Shown here in pieces: positions 5,893 to 11,218 of a stretch of 11,218 bases of DNA (positions are counted from its first letter, which is position 1; each line of letters starts with the position of its first letter). The DNA comes from an uncultured Gemmatimonadota bacterium (lineage in GTDB: Bacteria > Gemmatimonadota > Gemmatimonadetes > Gemmatimonadales > Gemmatimonadaceae). The DNA lies in assembly GCA_946887155.1 (NCBI GenBank), contig CAMPKM010000057.1:1-11218 (forward strand), given 5' to 3'. The position numbers and the translations under genes were made by a program. The notes below the pieces were generated by a model that did no database searches, was not told the origin of the DNA, and saw nothing but the letters and a program-made list of their open reading frames with translations.

Positions 5893-7431
5893 ATGATGAC
5901 TCGCTTGAACCGAATCCTTGCAACGGGAGCTGGGCTGTCCGGTCTCGCCGGATTGCTGATGGCCATGCCCGTCCAGGCCCAGAGCACACCACCCGCGGCG
6001 CCGACAACGGCCGCGGCACAGGACACGACCCGGCCTGCCATGGGCCTGATTCTCGGCACCGTGTTCGACAGCGTCCACAGCATGCCATTGGCTGGTGCGA
6101 CCGTGTTCGTCGTTGGTTCGCCGCGCCTCGGTTCGACGAATGAACGGGGCCTGTTCACGATCGACTCCCTGAAGCCGGGCATGCATCGCGTTCATGTCGC
6201 ACACGAGCTGCTCGACTCGCTCGGCATAACGATGATGACGGATTCGTTCGAGGTCGTCGCGGGGGAACGGAAGATCCTCGAGATGGCACTCCCTTCGGCC
6301 GAAACGCTCGTTGGCCTGTCCTGTAACGCGGCGACCCGACGCCTCGGTCCCTCGGCCATCGTGGGGCGCCTGCTCGATGCCGACACGGATCAGCCGGTGT
6401 CCGGTGCGCGTGTGTCGTTTGCCTGGTCAGAACTTTCGCTGGCGGCGGGCCTGAAGCGCATACCCAAGGTGCGCGGTGCGAGCGCAAATGCCGACGGCGT
6501 TTTCCGGATCTGCGGCGTACCCAGTGAAGTCGAAGGCACGCTGCAGGCCGAAAAGAGCGGGATCACGACCGCCGAGGTCAAGATCACGTTCATCGGACAA
6601 CCGCTGGTGATTCAAGGGCTGCGAATCGGCAACGCCAACACCGTGGCCCAGGCGCAGGTCGACAGCGCGACGGGTGTGATCCCCGGCCGCAGCGTCGGCG
6701 AGCAGCGGTTTTCGGCGGTGAACTACCAGAAAGGCTCGGCGGTGCTGCGCGGGAAGGTGGTGAACGCGAACGGCATCCCGATACCTAACGCGCGGGTCGA
6801 GGTCGAGGGAACGACCAGTCGCGCGCTGACCAATGCGGAAGGCGGTTTCACGCTCACCGAGCTGCCGTCGGGCACACAGTCGGTGGTCGCACGCCAGATG
6901 GGGTTTGCGCCCGTCAGCCAACCGGTGGACCTGTCGACTCGCGAAGCCGCGACCACCACGATCACGATGAACACGCCCGTACAGTTGCTGGAGCCAGTGG
7001 TCGTGACGGCCGAGAGCGACATGGGCCTGGAAAACATCGGCTTCACGGCGCGCAAGCGAGGCATGTCGGGCACGTTCATGGACGCGAAGGAGATCATGGC
7101 ACGTGGGCCGAACCTCCTGACCGACGTGTTCCGCACCGTGCCGACACTGCGAGTCGTCCCGGTGAGTCCCTACGACTATGCCGTGCAAAGCTCGCGCGGG
7201 AACTCGCTGGGCGGCAACTGCGTGAGGTTCTGGCTCGACGGAAATCCCTTTGAGGCGGTGTTTCCGGGAGACGTGGACCGGATGATTCCGCCGTACGACA
7301 TCGCGGCGATCGAGGTGTACAACGGGTCAACCGTTCCGATCGAGTTCACGAATGCCAATTCGGCGAACTGCGCCACGATCGTGATCTGGTCGAAGTACCG
7401 GGCGAGTCAGCCGAACCGGAGGAAGCCTTAG
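5893..7431 (+). CDS. Secreted carboxypeptidase-regulatory/TonB-plug protein without a beta-barrel
   Basis: 512 residues with a Sec signal (hydrophobic ~9-25, cleavage after PVQA, residues 26-29). Three Ig-like carboxypeptidase-regulatory domains follow: ~51-132 (GTVFDSVHSMPLAGATVFVV), ~155-245 (GRLLDADTDQPVSGARVSF, with Cys207) and ~284-360 (GKVVNANGIPIPNARVEVEG). Residues ~365-500 resemble a TonB-dependent receptor plug: LLEPVVVTAE, then TDVFRTVPTLRVV, then CVRFWLDGNPFEAVF and IAAIEVYNGSTVPIEF, with a closing ATIVIWSK strand. It stops where the 22-strand barrel of a SusC/TonB receptor would begin, and the stop is followed by non-coding repeats, so this is not a frameshifted receptor. It is probably a periplasmic or cell-surface binding protein. 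The ligand is unknown. The stop lies 11 bases before the 17-bp repeat array. Confidence 0.8.
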   Translation: MMTRLNRILATGAGLSGLAGLLMAMPVQAQSTPPAAPTTAAAQDTTRPAMGLILGTVFDSVHSMPLAGATVFVVGSPRLGSTNERGLFTIDSLKPGMHRVHVAHELLDSLGITMMTDSFEVVAGERKILEMALPSAETLVGLSCNAATRRLGPSAIVGRLLDADTDQPVSGARVSFAWSELSLAAGLKRIPKVRGASANADGVFRICGVPSEVEGTLQAEKSGITTAEVKITFIGQPLVIQGLRIGNANTVAQAQVDSATGVIPGRSVGEQRFSAVNYQKGSAVLRGKVVNANGIPIPNARVEVEGTTSRALTNAEGGFTLTELPSGTQSVVARQMGFAPVSQPVDLSTREAATTTITMNTPVQLLEPVVVTAESDMGLENIGFTARKRGMSGTFMDAKEIMARGPNLLTDVFRTVPTLRVVPVSPYDYAVQSSRGNSLGGNCVRFWLDGNPFEAVFPGDVDRMIPPYDIAAIEVYNGSTVPIEFTNANSANCATIVIWSKYRASQPNRRKP

Positions 7432-7662
7432 GGGAGCGCTGACTGCCAGAGGGCGCGAACTGCCAGAGGGCGCGAACTGCCAGAGGGCGCAGACTGCCAT
7501 GAGGCGCAGACTGCCATGAGGCGCGAACTGCCAGAAGGCGCCAACTGCCAGAAGGCGCGACCTGCCTTGGGGCGCAAACTGCCATGAGGCGGAACTGACT
7601 CAGGGCGACGACGCTGGCCGAAAACGAACTGTCCGCTACATCGGCGCGTTAGGCCCAAACCT
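7432..7662. other. 231-base convergent intergenic region dominated by a tandem array
   Basis: The gap between the stop of the plug-domain gene and the stop of the convergent CDF gene is filled from 7443 to about 7610 by a 17-bp tandem array. The rest (7611-7662) shows no gene or hairpin. No other terminator was seen for either convergent gene, so the array is the only structured element available for that role. Confidence 0.7.
7443..7610. repeat. 17-bp tandem repeat array with GCC-N4-GGC core
   Basis: Eight consecutive 17-bp units (7443-7578) are followed by a 16-bp unit (7579-7594) and a degenerate tenth (from 7595). The consensus is CTGCC-N4-GGCGC plus three variable bases, usually GAA or AGA. 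In all nine intact units GCC and GGC flank four bases that change between units: AGAG (units 1-3), ATGA (4, 5, 9), AGAA (6, 7), TTGG (8). The three-base arms are complementary, so each unit has a small dyad, with a possible T-G wobble extending it. The period is not a multiple of three, and the units show no reading-frame conservation, so the array is not coding. Confidence 0.9.
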
Positions 7663-8538
7663 CTACGTCTCGAACGGCTCCATGTGCACCAGGACGCCAC
7701 GGACGTTAGGCAGTTGGTCCATGATCGCCGCCTTCACCGCGTGGCCGACAGCATGCGCCTCGTGCAGCGGCATGTTGCGGTCCGCTTCCACATGCAGGTC
7801 GGCGAAATAGGCGGGACCGGCCCGCCGGACGATCACTTTCTCGACGGCCAGCACGCGGGGAACCGATGCCGCGATGTCGTGCACGCGTGAGAGCAGCGGT
7901 GGCGGCGCGCTCCGGTCCATCAGCCCGGCGATGGCCGGACGCAGGAGACGCTGCCCGTTCCAGAGGATGACGACCGCGGCCACCAGCGCTGCCCAATCGT
8001 CGGCCGGTTCCCATCCCTCGCCGCCGAGCAAGGCGATCGAAATACCGATGAAAGCCGCCAGCGACGTGATCGCGTCGCTGCGATGATGCCAGGCGTCCGC
8101 GCGCAGCGCGTCACTGTCCACCGCGTGACCGACCGCCTGTACCCGCCGATACAGCAGCTCCTTCACCAGCACCACGACGACCAGCACGACGAGCGTGAAC
8201 GGAGCCGGCGCATGGTGCGGCGTCACGATTTCACGAATCGCGAGAATCGCGATCCCGATCGCCGCCCCGATGAGCATGAGCGAAACACTGGCCGCGGCGA
8301 GCGATTCCGCCTTGCCGTACCCGAACGGGTAATCCGCGTCCGGATCACGCGACGCGATGCGGAGCCCGCTCCAGACAATCGTCGACGACAGCAGGTCGGC
8401 CGTGGACTCGATACCGTCGGCAATCAGCGCGTACGAATTGCCGATCACACCCGACACCACCTTGGTGATCGCCAGCGCCGCGTTGACGAGAAATCCCGCC
8501 TGCGCGCTGCGTACGCCTCGCTCCTGGTCGTCCCCCAT
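7663..8538 (-). CDS. Cation diffusion facilitator (CDF) divalent-metal exporter
   Basis: 291 residues with the six-helix CDF layout and a cytoplasmic C-terminal domain. TM2 carries ALIADGIESTADLLSS (Asp41, Glu44, Asp48). The loop PFGYGKAESLAAA (71-83) is the family's conserved F-G-x-G-[KR]-x-E motif. TM5 carries H151-x3-D155 in AWHHRSDAITSL, the second half of the transport site. The C-terminal ferredoxin-like domain (~210-291) has FADLHVEADRNMPLHEAHAVGHAV and VLVHMEPFE, whose histidines match the cytoplasmic zinc-binding sites of YiiP-type proteins. CDF proteins export Zn, Fe, Mn or Co from the cytoplasm by proton antiport. Usual family length is about 290-300, so the gene is complete. The metal is not decidable from sequence. 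It lies 110 bases downstream of the barrel-protein gene, behind a strong hairpin, so it may have its own promoter. Confidence 0.93.
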   Translation of the reverse strand: MGDDQERGVRSAQAGFLVNAALAITKVVSGVIGNSYALIADGIESTADLLSSTIVWSGLRIASRDPDADYPFGYGKAESLAAASVSLMLIGAAIGIAILAIREIVTPHHAPAPFTLVVLVVVVLVKELLYRRVQAVGHAVDSDALRADAWHHRSDAITSLAAFIGISIALLGGEGWEPADDWAALVAAVVILWNGQRLLRPAIAGLMDRSAPPPLLSRVHDIAASVPRVLAVEKVIVRRAGPAYFADLHVEADRNMPLHEAHAVGHAVKAAIMDQLPNVRGVLVHMEPFET

Positions 8539-8590
8539 CCAGTCAATCTGCCCACCGAGGCATGATCCGACGAGTGATCAACCACAGAAA

Positions 8591-8627
8591 GCAGAGAGCG
8601 AGGAGCATTGCGCTCCCCGCTCTTTGC
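8591..8627 (-). terminator. Strong hairpin terminator after the outer-membrane barrel gene
   Basis: The arms 8591-8606 and 8612-8627 pair over 15 of 16 positions (one A/C mismatch at 8601/8617, one G-T wobble) around a five-base loop. On the minus strand the stem is followed immediately by TTTCT. It starts 21 bases downstream of the barrel-protein stop codon, the expected place for its intrinsic terminator. Confidence 0.7.
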
Positions 8628-8648
8628 CATCAGCCATCCGCCCTCTGC

Positions 8649-9185
8649 CTAATTTCCGCCGAGCTTCCACGACAACCCGACATGCAGCGAACCTGCCCCT
8701 GCGCCAGCGTCGGCGTAGAACGCCATGTTGTCGCTGAGGAAGTAGCGCATGCCGACCACCCCGATGAAGTACAGCCCGGAGTTGAAGCCCGGGCCGCTGT
8801 AACCGGATGGCTCGCTGACGATGTAGAAGCCAAGGCCGGCCCCGACGAACGGGTCGAACTTCTTGTTCTCCATCTTGAAGTGGTAGTTGGCGCTGGCGCT
8901 CACCGGAATGTACGACCAGCTATAGCCAAGCACCGAGAACGTGTACCAGTCGACGCCGGCCCGGATGCCTAACAGGCCGTCTCCCATGTCCGGCAGGGGC
9001 TTGATGATCTTCTCGTACCGCCCTCCAAGGGCGATGCTCGCTTCTCCAATGCCACCCAGCCCCACCACACCGGCGACATCGCTGTACCCCACGGCGATGC
9101 CACCCTGGGCACCAGCCTCCAGACTCGATGTCGCCAGCACGGCAACGGCGGCGATCATCCCCGGCAGTTGTTTCACCATCCGCAT
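8649..9185 (-). CDS. Small outer-membrane beta-barrel protein
   Basis: 178 residues. The ATG at 9185 is chosen because GGAG sits six bases before it; MRMVKQLPG gives the basic n-region of a Sec signal whose core is ~10-20 and whose cleavage is near EAGA|Q (24-27). The mature chain alternates hydrophobic and polar residues in strands: GIAVGYSDVAGVVGLG, ASIALGGRYEK, LGIRAGVDWYTFSVLG, SYIPVSASANYHF, FDPFVGAGLGFYIV, GLYFIGVVGMRYF and MAFYADAGAGAG. It ends in SLHVGLSWKLGG, a typical last barrel strand. The size and the NYHFK and FDPFVGAGLGFY phrases fit the eight-stranded OmpA/OmpW-like barrel superfamily (OMP_b-brl type). Specific function is unknown. A strong hairpin follows its stop. Confidence 0.8.
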   Translation of the reverse strand: MRMVKQLPGMIAAVAVLATSSLEAGAQGGIAVGYSDVAGVVGLGGIGEASIALGGRYEKIIKPLPDMGDGLLGIRAGVDWYTFSVLGYSWSYIPVSASANYHFKMENKKFDPFVGAGLGFYIVSEPSGYSGPGFNSGLYFIGVVGMRYFLSDNMAFYADAGAGAGSLHVGLSWKLGGN

Positions 9186-9239
9186 CGGCAGCTCCCTCCC
9201 GCCGACAAGATTCCGCGATACCCACCCAGGGTGGCACGG

Positions 9240-9267
9240 GTGACGGCGTCGGCGATGCGGCCGTCAC
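9240..9267. promoter_or_regulatory. 8-bp inverted repeat with 12-base spacer upstream of the barrel-protein gene
   Basis: GTGACGGC (9240-9247) and GCCGTCAC (9260-9267) are perfect inverted repeats whose centres are 20 bases apart, about two helical turns. The near arm is 54 bases before the barrel-protein start codon. The geometry suits a dimeric regulator or a 5'-UTR hairpin. It is seen directly; the role is inference. Confidence 0.4.
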
Positions 9268-9323
9268 GCAATCCTGATCATCGAATGCAGGACGGTCCCA
9301 ACCACCCCGCGTCCACACGCGAA

Positions 9324-9351
9324 CGAGCCGGACGACTTCTCGTCCGGCTCG
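9324..9351 (-). terminator. Hairpin downstream of the M48 protease stop
   Basis: A perfect 12-bp stem: CGAGCCGGACGA (9324-9335) pairs with 9340-9351 around the four-base loop CTTC. It lies 50 bases past the stop codon at 9402-9404. No T-tract follows on the minus strand, so it may act as a 3'-end stabiliser or a non-canonical terminator. Confidence 0.5.
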
Positions 9352-9401
9352 CCAGCATTCTGACTTCCATTGCGCAGGAAGTCCAGCGAAACCGTCATCG
9401 C

Positions 9402-10226
9402 CTATTGGACACGCTTGACCAGCGTCCCGGATGGCATGGTGGTATTGGTTTCGACACCGTTGATCAGGGCGACTTCCGCGACGGGGATGGCCGAAGGGTA
9501 CGCCTGGTGGAACTCGGTAATGGTCATGGACCTCGGAATGCGAACCAGCTGCACGCGCACCGGCTGGGCATTCAGCGCGCTCGCATCGGTCAGGCGCCGG
9601 AAGGAGCCCACCGACTGCTGAAAGGCGCCGCGATAGGCGTTGTACTGCTGCTGCGGCGTGTATGCGAGCAAGCGGAACGTGCGGTTGTCGTGCGAGATGA
9701 AGGCGACGTTCCCGGCCAGGACCCCTTCCTCGGTCTGTGCGGAGAAGGTCGCGCTGGCGGCCGTCAGTCCGTTGATCGCACCTGAAGACGCACCCCCGCT
9801 CTGGATCCCCTGCTGGCCGAGGAACTGCGACAACGCCTGGTTCGGCGCCCCTTCCGCCAGCGAAAGCGCGATGATCGCATCCTGCTGCGGACTGATGCCG
9901 GCCACTCCGGTCTTCTGGTTCTGCGTCTTGAAGCCGGACGGGAAGTCGAACTGGAATCGCAGGTCGGGATGCAGGAACTGGTTCTGACGGAAAAATCCCT
10001 CGCGCGGGTTATCGCCAAAGATCAGGCCAGCCGTTCGCTGCAGGAACGCATCGCGCTCCACCTTCATGTTGGCCGGCAGGGAGGTCGCCGCCACCCGGTC
10101 GAGCGTTTTCTGCACGCGATTTCCCGGATCAGGGTGCGTCGAGAGCCACTCCGGGACGCGTCCCTCTTCGCCTCCACCGAGCCGCTGCAAGGTGCGGAAC
10201 ATCTCCGCCATCTCGGTGGGCGAGGA
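9402..10226 (-). other. M48 family metalloprotease, C-terminal segment
   Basis: About 274 residues. The opening SPTEMAEMFRTLQRL and the following RVPEWLSTHPDPGNRV are the end of an M48 (YggG/BepA-like) peptidase domain, where the STHP motif is highly conserved. Next come LIFGDNPREGFF and FLHPDLRFQFDFPSGF, which begin the C-terminal extension of secreted M48 proteases in environmental bacteria. The rest (~120-274) is a second domain with SFRRLTDASALNAQPVRVQL and a terminal PSGTLVKRV. The zinc site HExxH and the downstream glutamate would lie in the missing N-terminal part, so the fragment has no catalytic centre. Such proteins usually act in the periplasm on misfolded outer-membrane proteins, consistent with the adjacent barrel gene, though this link is inference. 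This half matches the rest of the contig in style. Confidence 0.8.
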
Positions 10227-10766
10227 CGCGGCCGCCGTCGGGGTGGGGGCTCCGTGGTGGTCGGCGGGGGGCGGGTGGTCGGGCGCGAGGTAGGTGGCGG
10301 TGTCCCACCCCTTGAGCACGCAGGTGGCGAGCATCGCGGCGTGCTTGCCGGAGCAGTTCATCAGGATCGGCGACTTGGTGCCGCCGGCGCGGATGACCGC
10401 CTCACGGGCGTGGTCGTCGAGCGGCCAGTCCGGCGGGGTCTGCAGGGCCGACTCGTCGAGCCCGGCGGAGGCGAGCGTGCGGCGTACGCCCTCGATGTGG
10501 AACGGCTCCCCCGAGTGCGAGGCGCAGGCCAGCGCGATGAGCTCCGGCGGCAGGTCCAGACCGAGCTCGACCATCGCCAGCGCCTGGATCGGCTTGTTGC
10601 TGGAGCGCGGCAGCACCGGCGCCGCCACCTCGCCCACCGACCAGTCGACCGTCCCGTCGGCGCGCAGCGCCACGATCGAGCCGTAGTGGTGGCCCTCGAC
10701 GAACCCGGAGCGGACGATCTCCGCCACGACGGGCAGACCAGCGACGGGCGTACCAGCAGGCGACAT
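9402..10766 (-). CDS. Asparaginase II-M48 protease in-frame fusion ORF (probable chimera)
   Basis: One open frame of 454 codons from the ATG at 10766 to the TAG at 9402-9404. Residues 1-165 are the N-terminal half of an L-asparaginase II, and residues ~181-454 are the C-terminal part of an M48 metalloprotease. Between them lies a low-complexity Pro/Ala/His stretch (about 166-180) that fits neither family. Each half is cut in mid-domain: the asparaginase loses its C-terminal half, and the protease loses its membrane/HExxH part. No functional enzyme of either kind could result. An ATG further upstream (11078) is in frame but runs antisense through the divergent sulfurylase-like gene and is not credible. 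The best explanation is a chimeric assembly or a deletion that happened to keep the frame. The two pieces are described separately. Confidence 0.6.
   Translation of the reverse strand: MSPAGTPVAGLPVVAEIVRSGFVEGHHYGSIVALRADGTVDWSVGEVAAPVLPRSSNKPIQALAMVELGLDLPPELIALACASHSGEPFHIEGVRRTLASAGLDESALQTPPDWPLDDHAREAVIRAGGTKSPILMNCSGKHAAMLATCVLKGWDTATYLAPDHPPPADHHGAPTPTAAASSPTEMAEMFRTLQRLGGGEEGRVPEWLSTHPDPGNRVQKTLDRVAATSLPANMKVERDAFLQRTAGLIFGDNPREGFFRQNQFLHPDLRFQFDFPSGFKTQNQKTGVAGISPQQDAIIALSLAEGAPNQALSQFLGQQGIQSGGASSGAINGLTAASATFSAQTEEGVLAGNVAFISHDNRTFRLLAYTPQQQYNAYRGAFQQSVGSFRRLTDASALNAQPVRVQLVRIPRSMTITEFHQAYPSAIPVAEVALINGVETNTTMPSGTLVKRVQ
10272..10766 (-). other. L-asparaginase II, N-terminal half (truncated)
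   Basis: 165 residues recognisable as the Asparaginase_II family (Rhizobium etli ReAV type, PF06089), which hydrolyses asparagine to aspartate and ammonia. Visible are FVEGHHYGSIVAL (22-34), the nucleophile motif S55-x-x-K58 in PRSSNKPIQA, the ACASHSGEPFH segment (80-90) carrying the other conserved serine, and the zinc/active-site C138-S-G-K141 in MNCSGKHAAML. Homology is lost after TYLAPDHP (158-165). The second conserved cysteine and the whole C-terminal half are absent; full members are around 320-340 residues. Codons are almost all G/C-ending and the block is visibly more GC-rich than the DNA to its left. The gene is divergent, 42 bases away, from the sulfurylase-like gene. Confidence 0.85.
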
Positions 10767-10794
10767 GGGCGGCACGCTACCCAGCCGGCGCAGT

Positions 10795-10800
10795 GAGAGG
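10795..10800 (+). promoter_or_regulatory. Shine-Dalgarno deciding a GTG start
   Basis: GAGAGG lies eight bases before the GTG at 10809. The nearer ATG at 10801 is followed in frame by a stop after two further codons, so the GTG is the start of the sulfurylase-like gene. Confidence 0.6.
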
Positions 10801-10808
10801 ATGCGCGG

Positions 10809-11218
10809 GTGATCCAGCACTGCCCGACGCCGACCGAGCTCGACGACCTGGAGCTCCTGGTCTCCGGCGCCTACGCACCGCTCACCCGATTCAACGAGGC
10901 CGGAAGCGTGGTCACCCTCGATCTCCCCGACGGTGCGACGGAGGCCGAGCTCGTCGACCCCGAGGGCCTGCCGCTGGCGCGGGTGTCGACCGACGGGACG
11001 CTGGAGCCGCTGACCCACGCGCAGTACGGCCCCTTCCGCCGGCTGCACCTCACGCCTGCGCAGGTGCGCGAGCAGCACGCCGGCGCCACGTTCGTCCCGG
11101 TCGTCGACGCCCTGACCGAGGCCGACCTGGCGGAGCTGCGCGGCCTCGGTCGCGTCGTGCTGGTCGCCCTGACGGGCACCGGCACCGCGGCCCTCTCCCC
11201 CGTCGCTCTCGTCCGCGC
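10809..11218 (+). CDS. ATP-sulfurylase-like/adenylylsulfate kinase, N-terminal part (runs off right edge)
   Basis: A GTG start followed by 136 open codons to the window edge. The N-terminus HCPTPTELDDLELLVSGAYA continues as PLTRFN, which matches the PUA-like N-terminal domain of sulfate adenylyltransferases (LLSGAFAPLxGF pattern). ELVDPEGLPLARV and QYGPFRRLHLTP follow. In actinobacteria this domain is often fused ahead of an adenylylsulfate (APS) kinase, the enzyme that phosphorylates APS to PAPS in sulfate activation. The closing LTGTGTAALSPVALVRA fits the start of the following domain. The P-loop of the kinase, if present, would lie outside the window, so the final activity is unproven. High GC and strongly biased codons match the asparaginase piece next to it. 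Confidence 0.7.
   Translation, partial: MIQHCPTPTELDDLELLVSGAYAPLTRFNEAGSVVTLDLPDGATEAELVDPEGLPLARVSTDGTLEPLTHAQYGPFRRLHLTPAQVREQHAGATFVPVVDALTEADLAELRGLGRVVLVALTGTGTAALSPVALVR

Larger units (their letters stand above)
9186..9401. other. 216-base intergenic region with two inverted repeats
   Basis: Upstream (on the minus strand) of the barrel-protein gene and downstream of the M48 fragment. It contains a strong hairpin (9324-9351) and an 8-bp inverted repeat (9240-9267), listed separately. The barrel gene's promoter presumably lies between about 9210 and 9320, but no -35/-10 pair was convincing. No small gene was found. Confidence 0.6.

Noticed and set aside
7443..7610. CRISPR array interpretation of the 17-bp repeats
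   Set aside because: Units are directly abutting with no spacers of 25-40 bp, and no cas genes are present.
7428..7700. Repetitive 90-codon minus-strand frame across the tandem array
   Set aside because: The repeat period (17) is not a multiple of three, so the apparent protein repeat is a by-product of DNA repetition lacking stops. It also overlaps the CDF C-terminus in another frame.
1019..8972. Recurrent TTAGGC hexamer (1019, 1947, 7649, 7706 on plus; 8647 and 8967 on minus)
   Set aside because: Six occurrences are close to what I estimate by rough composition for both strands of 11 kb, so no enrichment can be claimed from this window alone.
10767..11078. N-terminal extension of the asparaginase frame to an ATG at 11078
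   Set aside because: It is antisense to the divergent sulfurylase-like gene and bears no resemblance to asparaginase. The family start motif fits the ATG at 10766.

Overview
The window is GC-rich and gene-dense. It reads as a metagenome-type contig from a Gram-negative, outer-membrane bacterium, most plausibly Gemmatimonadota. That assignment is an inference from gene content: Sec and lipoprotein signal peptides, an outer-membrane beta-barrel protein, a secreted three-domain carboxypeptidase-regulatory/TonB-plug protein without a barrel, and copper-oxidase assembly genes. No rRNA, tRNA, CRISPR array, transposase or phage gene was seen.

Layout, left to right. (1) 1-112: a short piece that reads on the minus strand as the N-terminus of a secreted protein. 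It butts directly against (2) ~113-457, the C-terminal third of an acetamidase/formamidase on the plus strand. (3) 584-2531: a copper/cytochrome-oxidase assembly pair, a SCO1-PCuAC fusion lipoprotein followed by a CtaG-type membrane protein. (4) 3825-2533 (minus): a BtuF-like metal/cobalamin-binding protein followed by a DUF6174-like lipoprotein. The lipoprotein gene converges on ctaG with a single base between the stop codons. (5) 3925-5688 and 5893-7431 (plus): a large exported TPR-like protein of unknown function, then the CarbReg/plug protein, separated by a terminator and a leader hairpin. (6) 7443-7610: a 17-bp tandem repeat array between convergent genes. Each intact unit keeps the palindromic core GCC-N4-GGC while the N4 centre varies. 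(7) 9185-7663 (minus): a small outer-membrane beta-barrel protein and a cation-diffusion-facilitator metal exporter, separated by a strong hairpin. (8) 9402-10766 (minus): one open frame that joins the N-terminal half of an L-asparaginase II to the C-terminal part of an M48 metalloprotease. (9) 10809-11218 (plus): the N-terminus of an ATP-sulfurylase-like/adenylylsulfate kinase protein, running off the right edge.

The asparaginase and sulfurylase-like pieces look actinobacterial and more GC-extreme than the rest. The simplest reading is that the contig is chimeric at its right end (join near 10215-10275) and probably at its left end (join near 110-125). The middle, about 125-10215, reads as one coherent genome segment.

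Functional theme of the middle: metal and envelope biology. It holds copper delivery to cytochrome oxidase (SCO1-PCuAC, CtaG), a cobalamin/metal-binding protein, a divalent-metal exporter, and several exported proteins of unknown role. The strongest unexplained signals are the GCC-N4-GGC array, an inverted repeat whose right arm runs into the Shine-Dalgarno of the TPR-like gene, and the complete copper motifs carried by one SCO1-PCuAC polypeptide.
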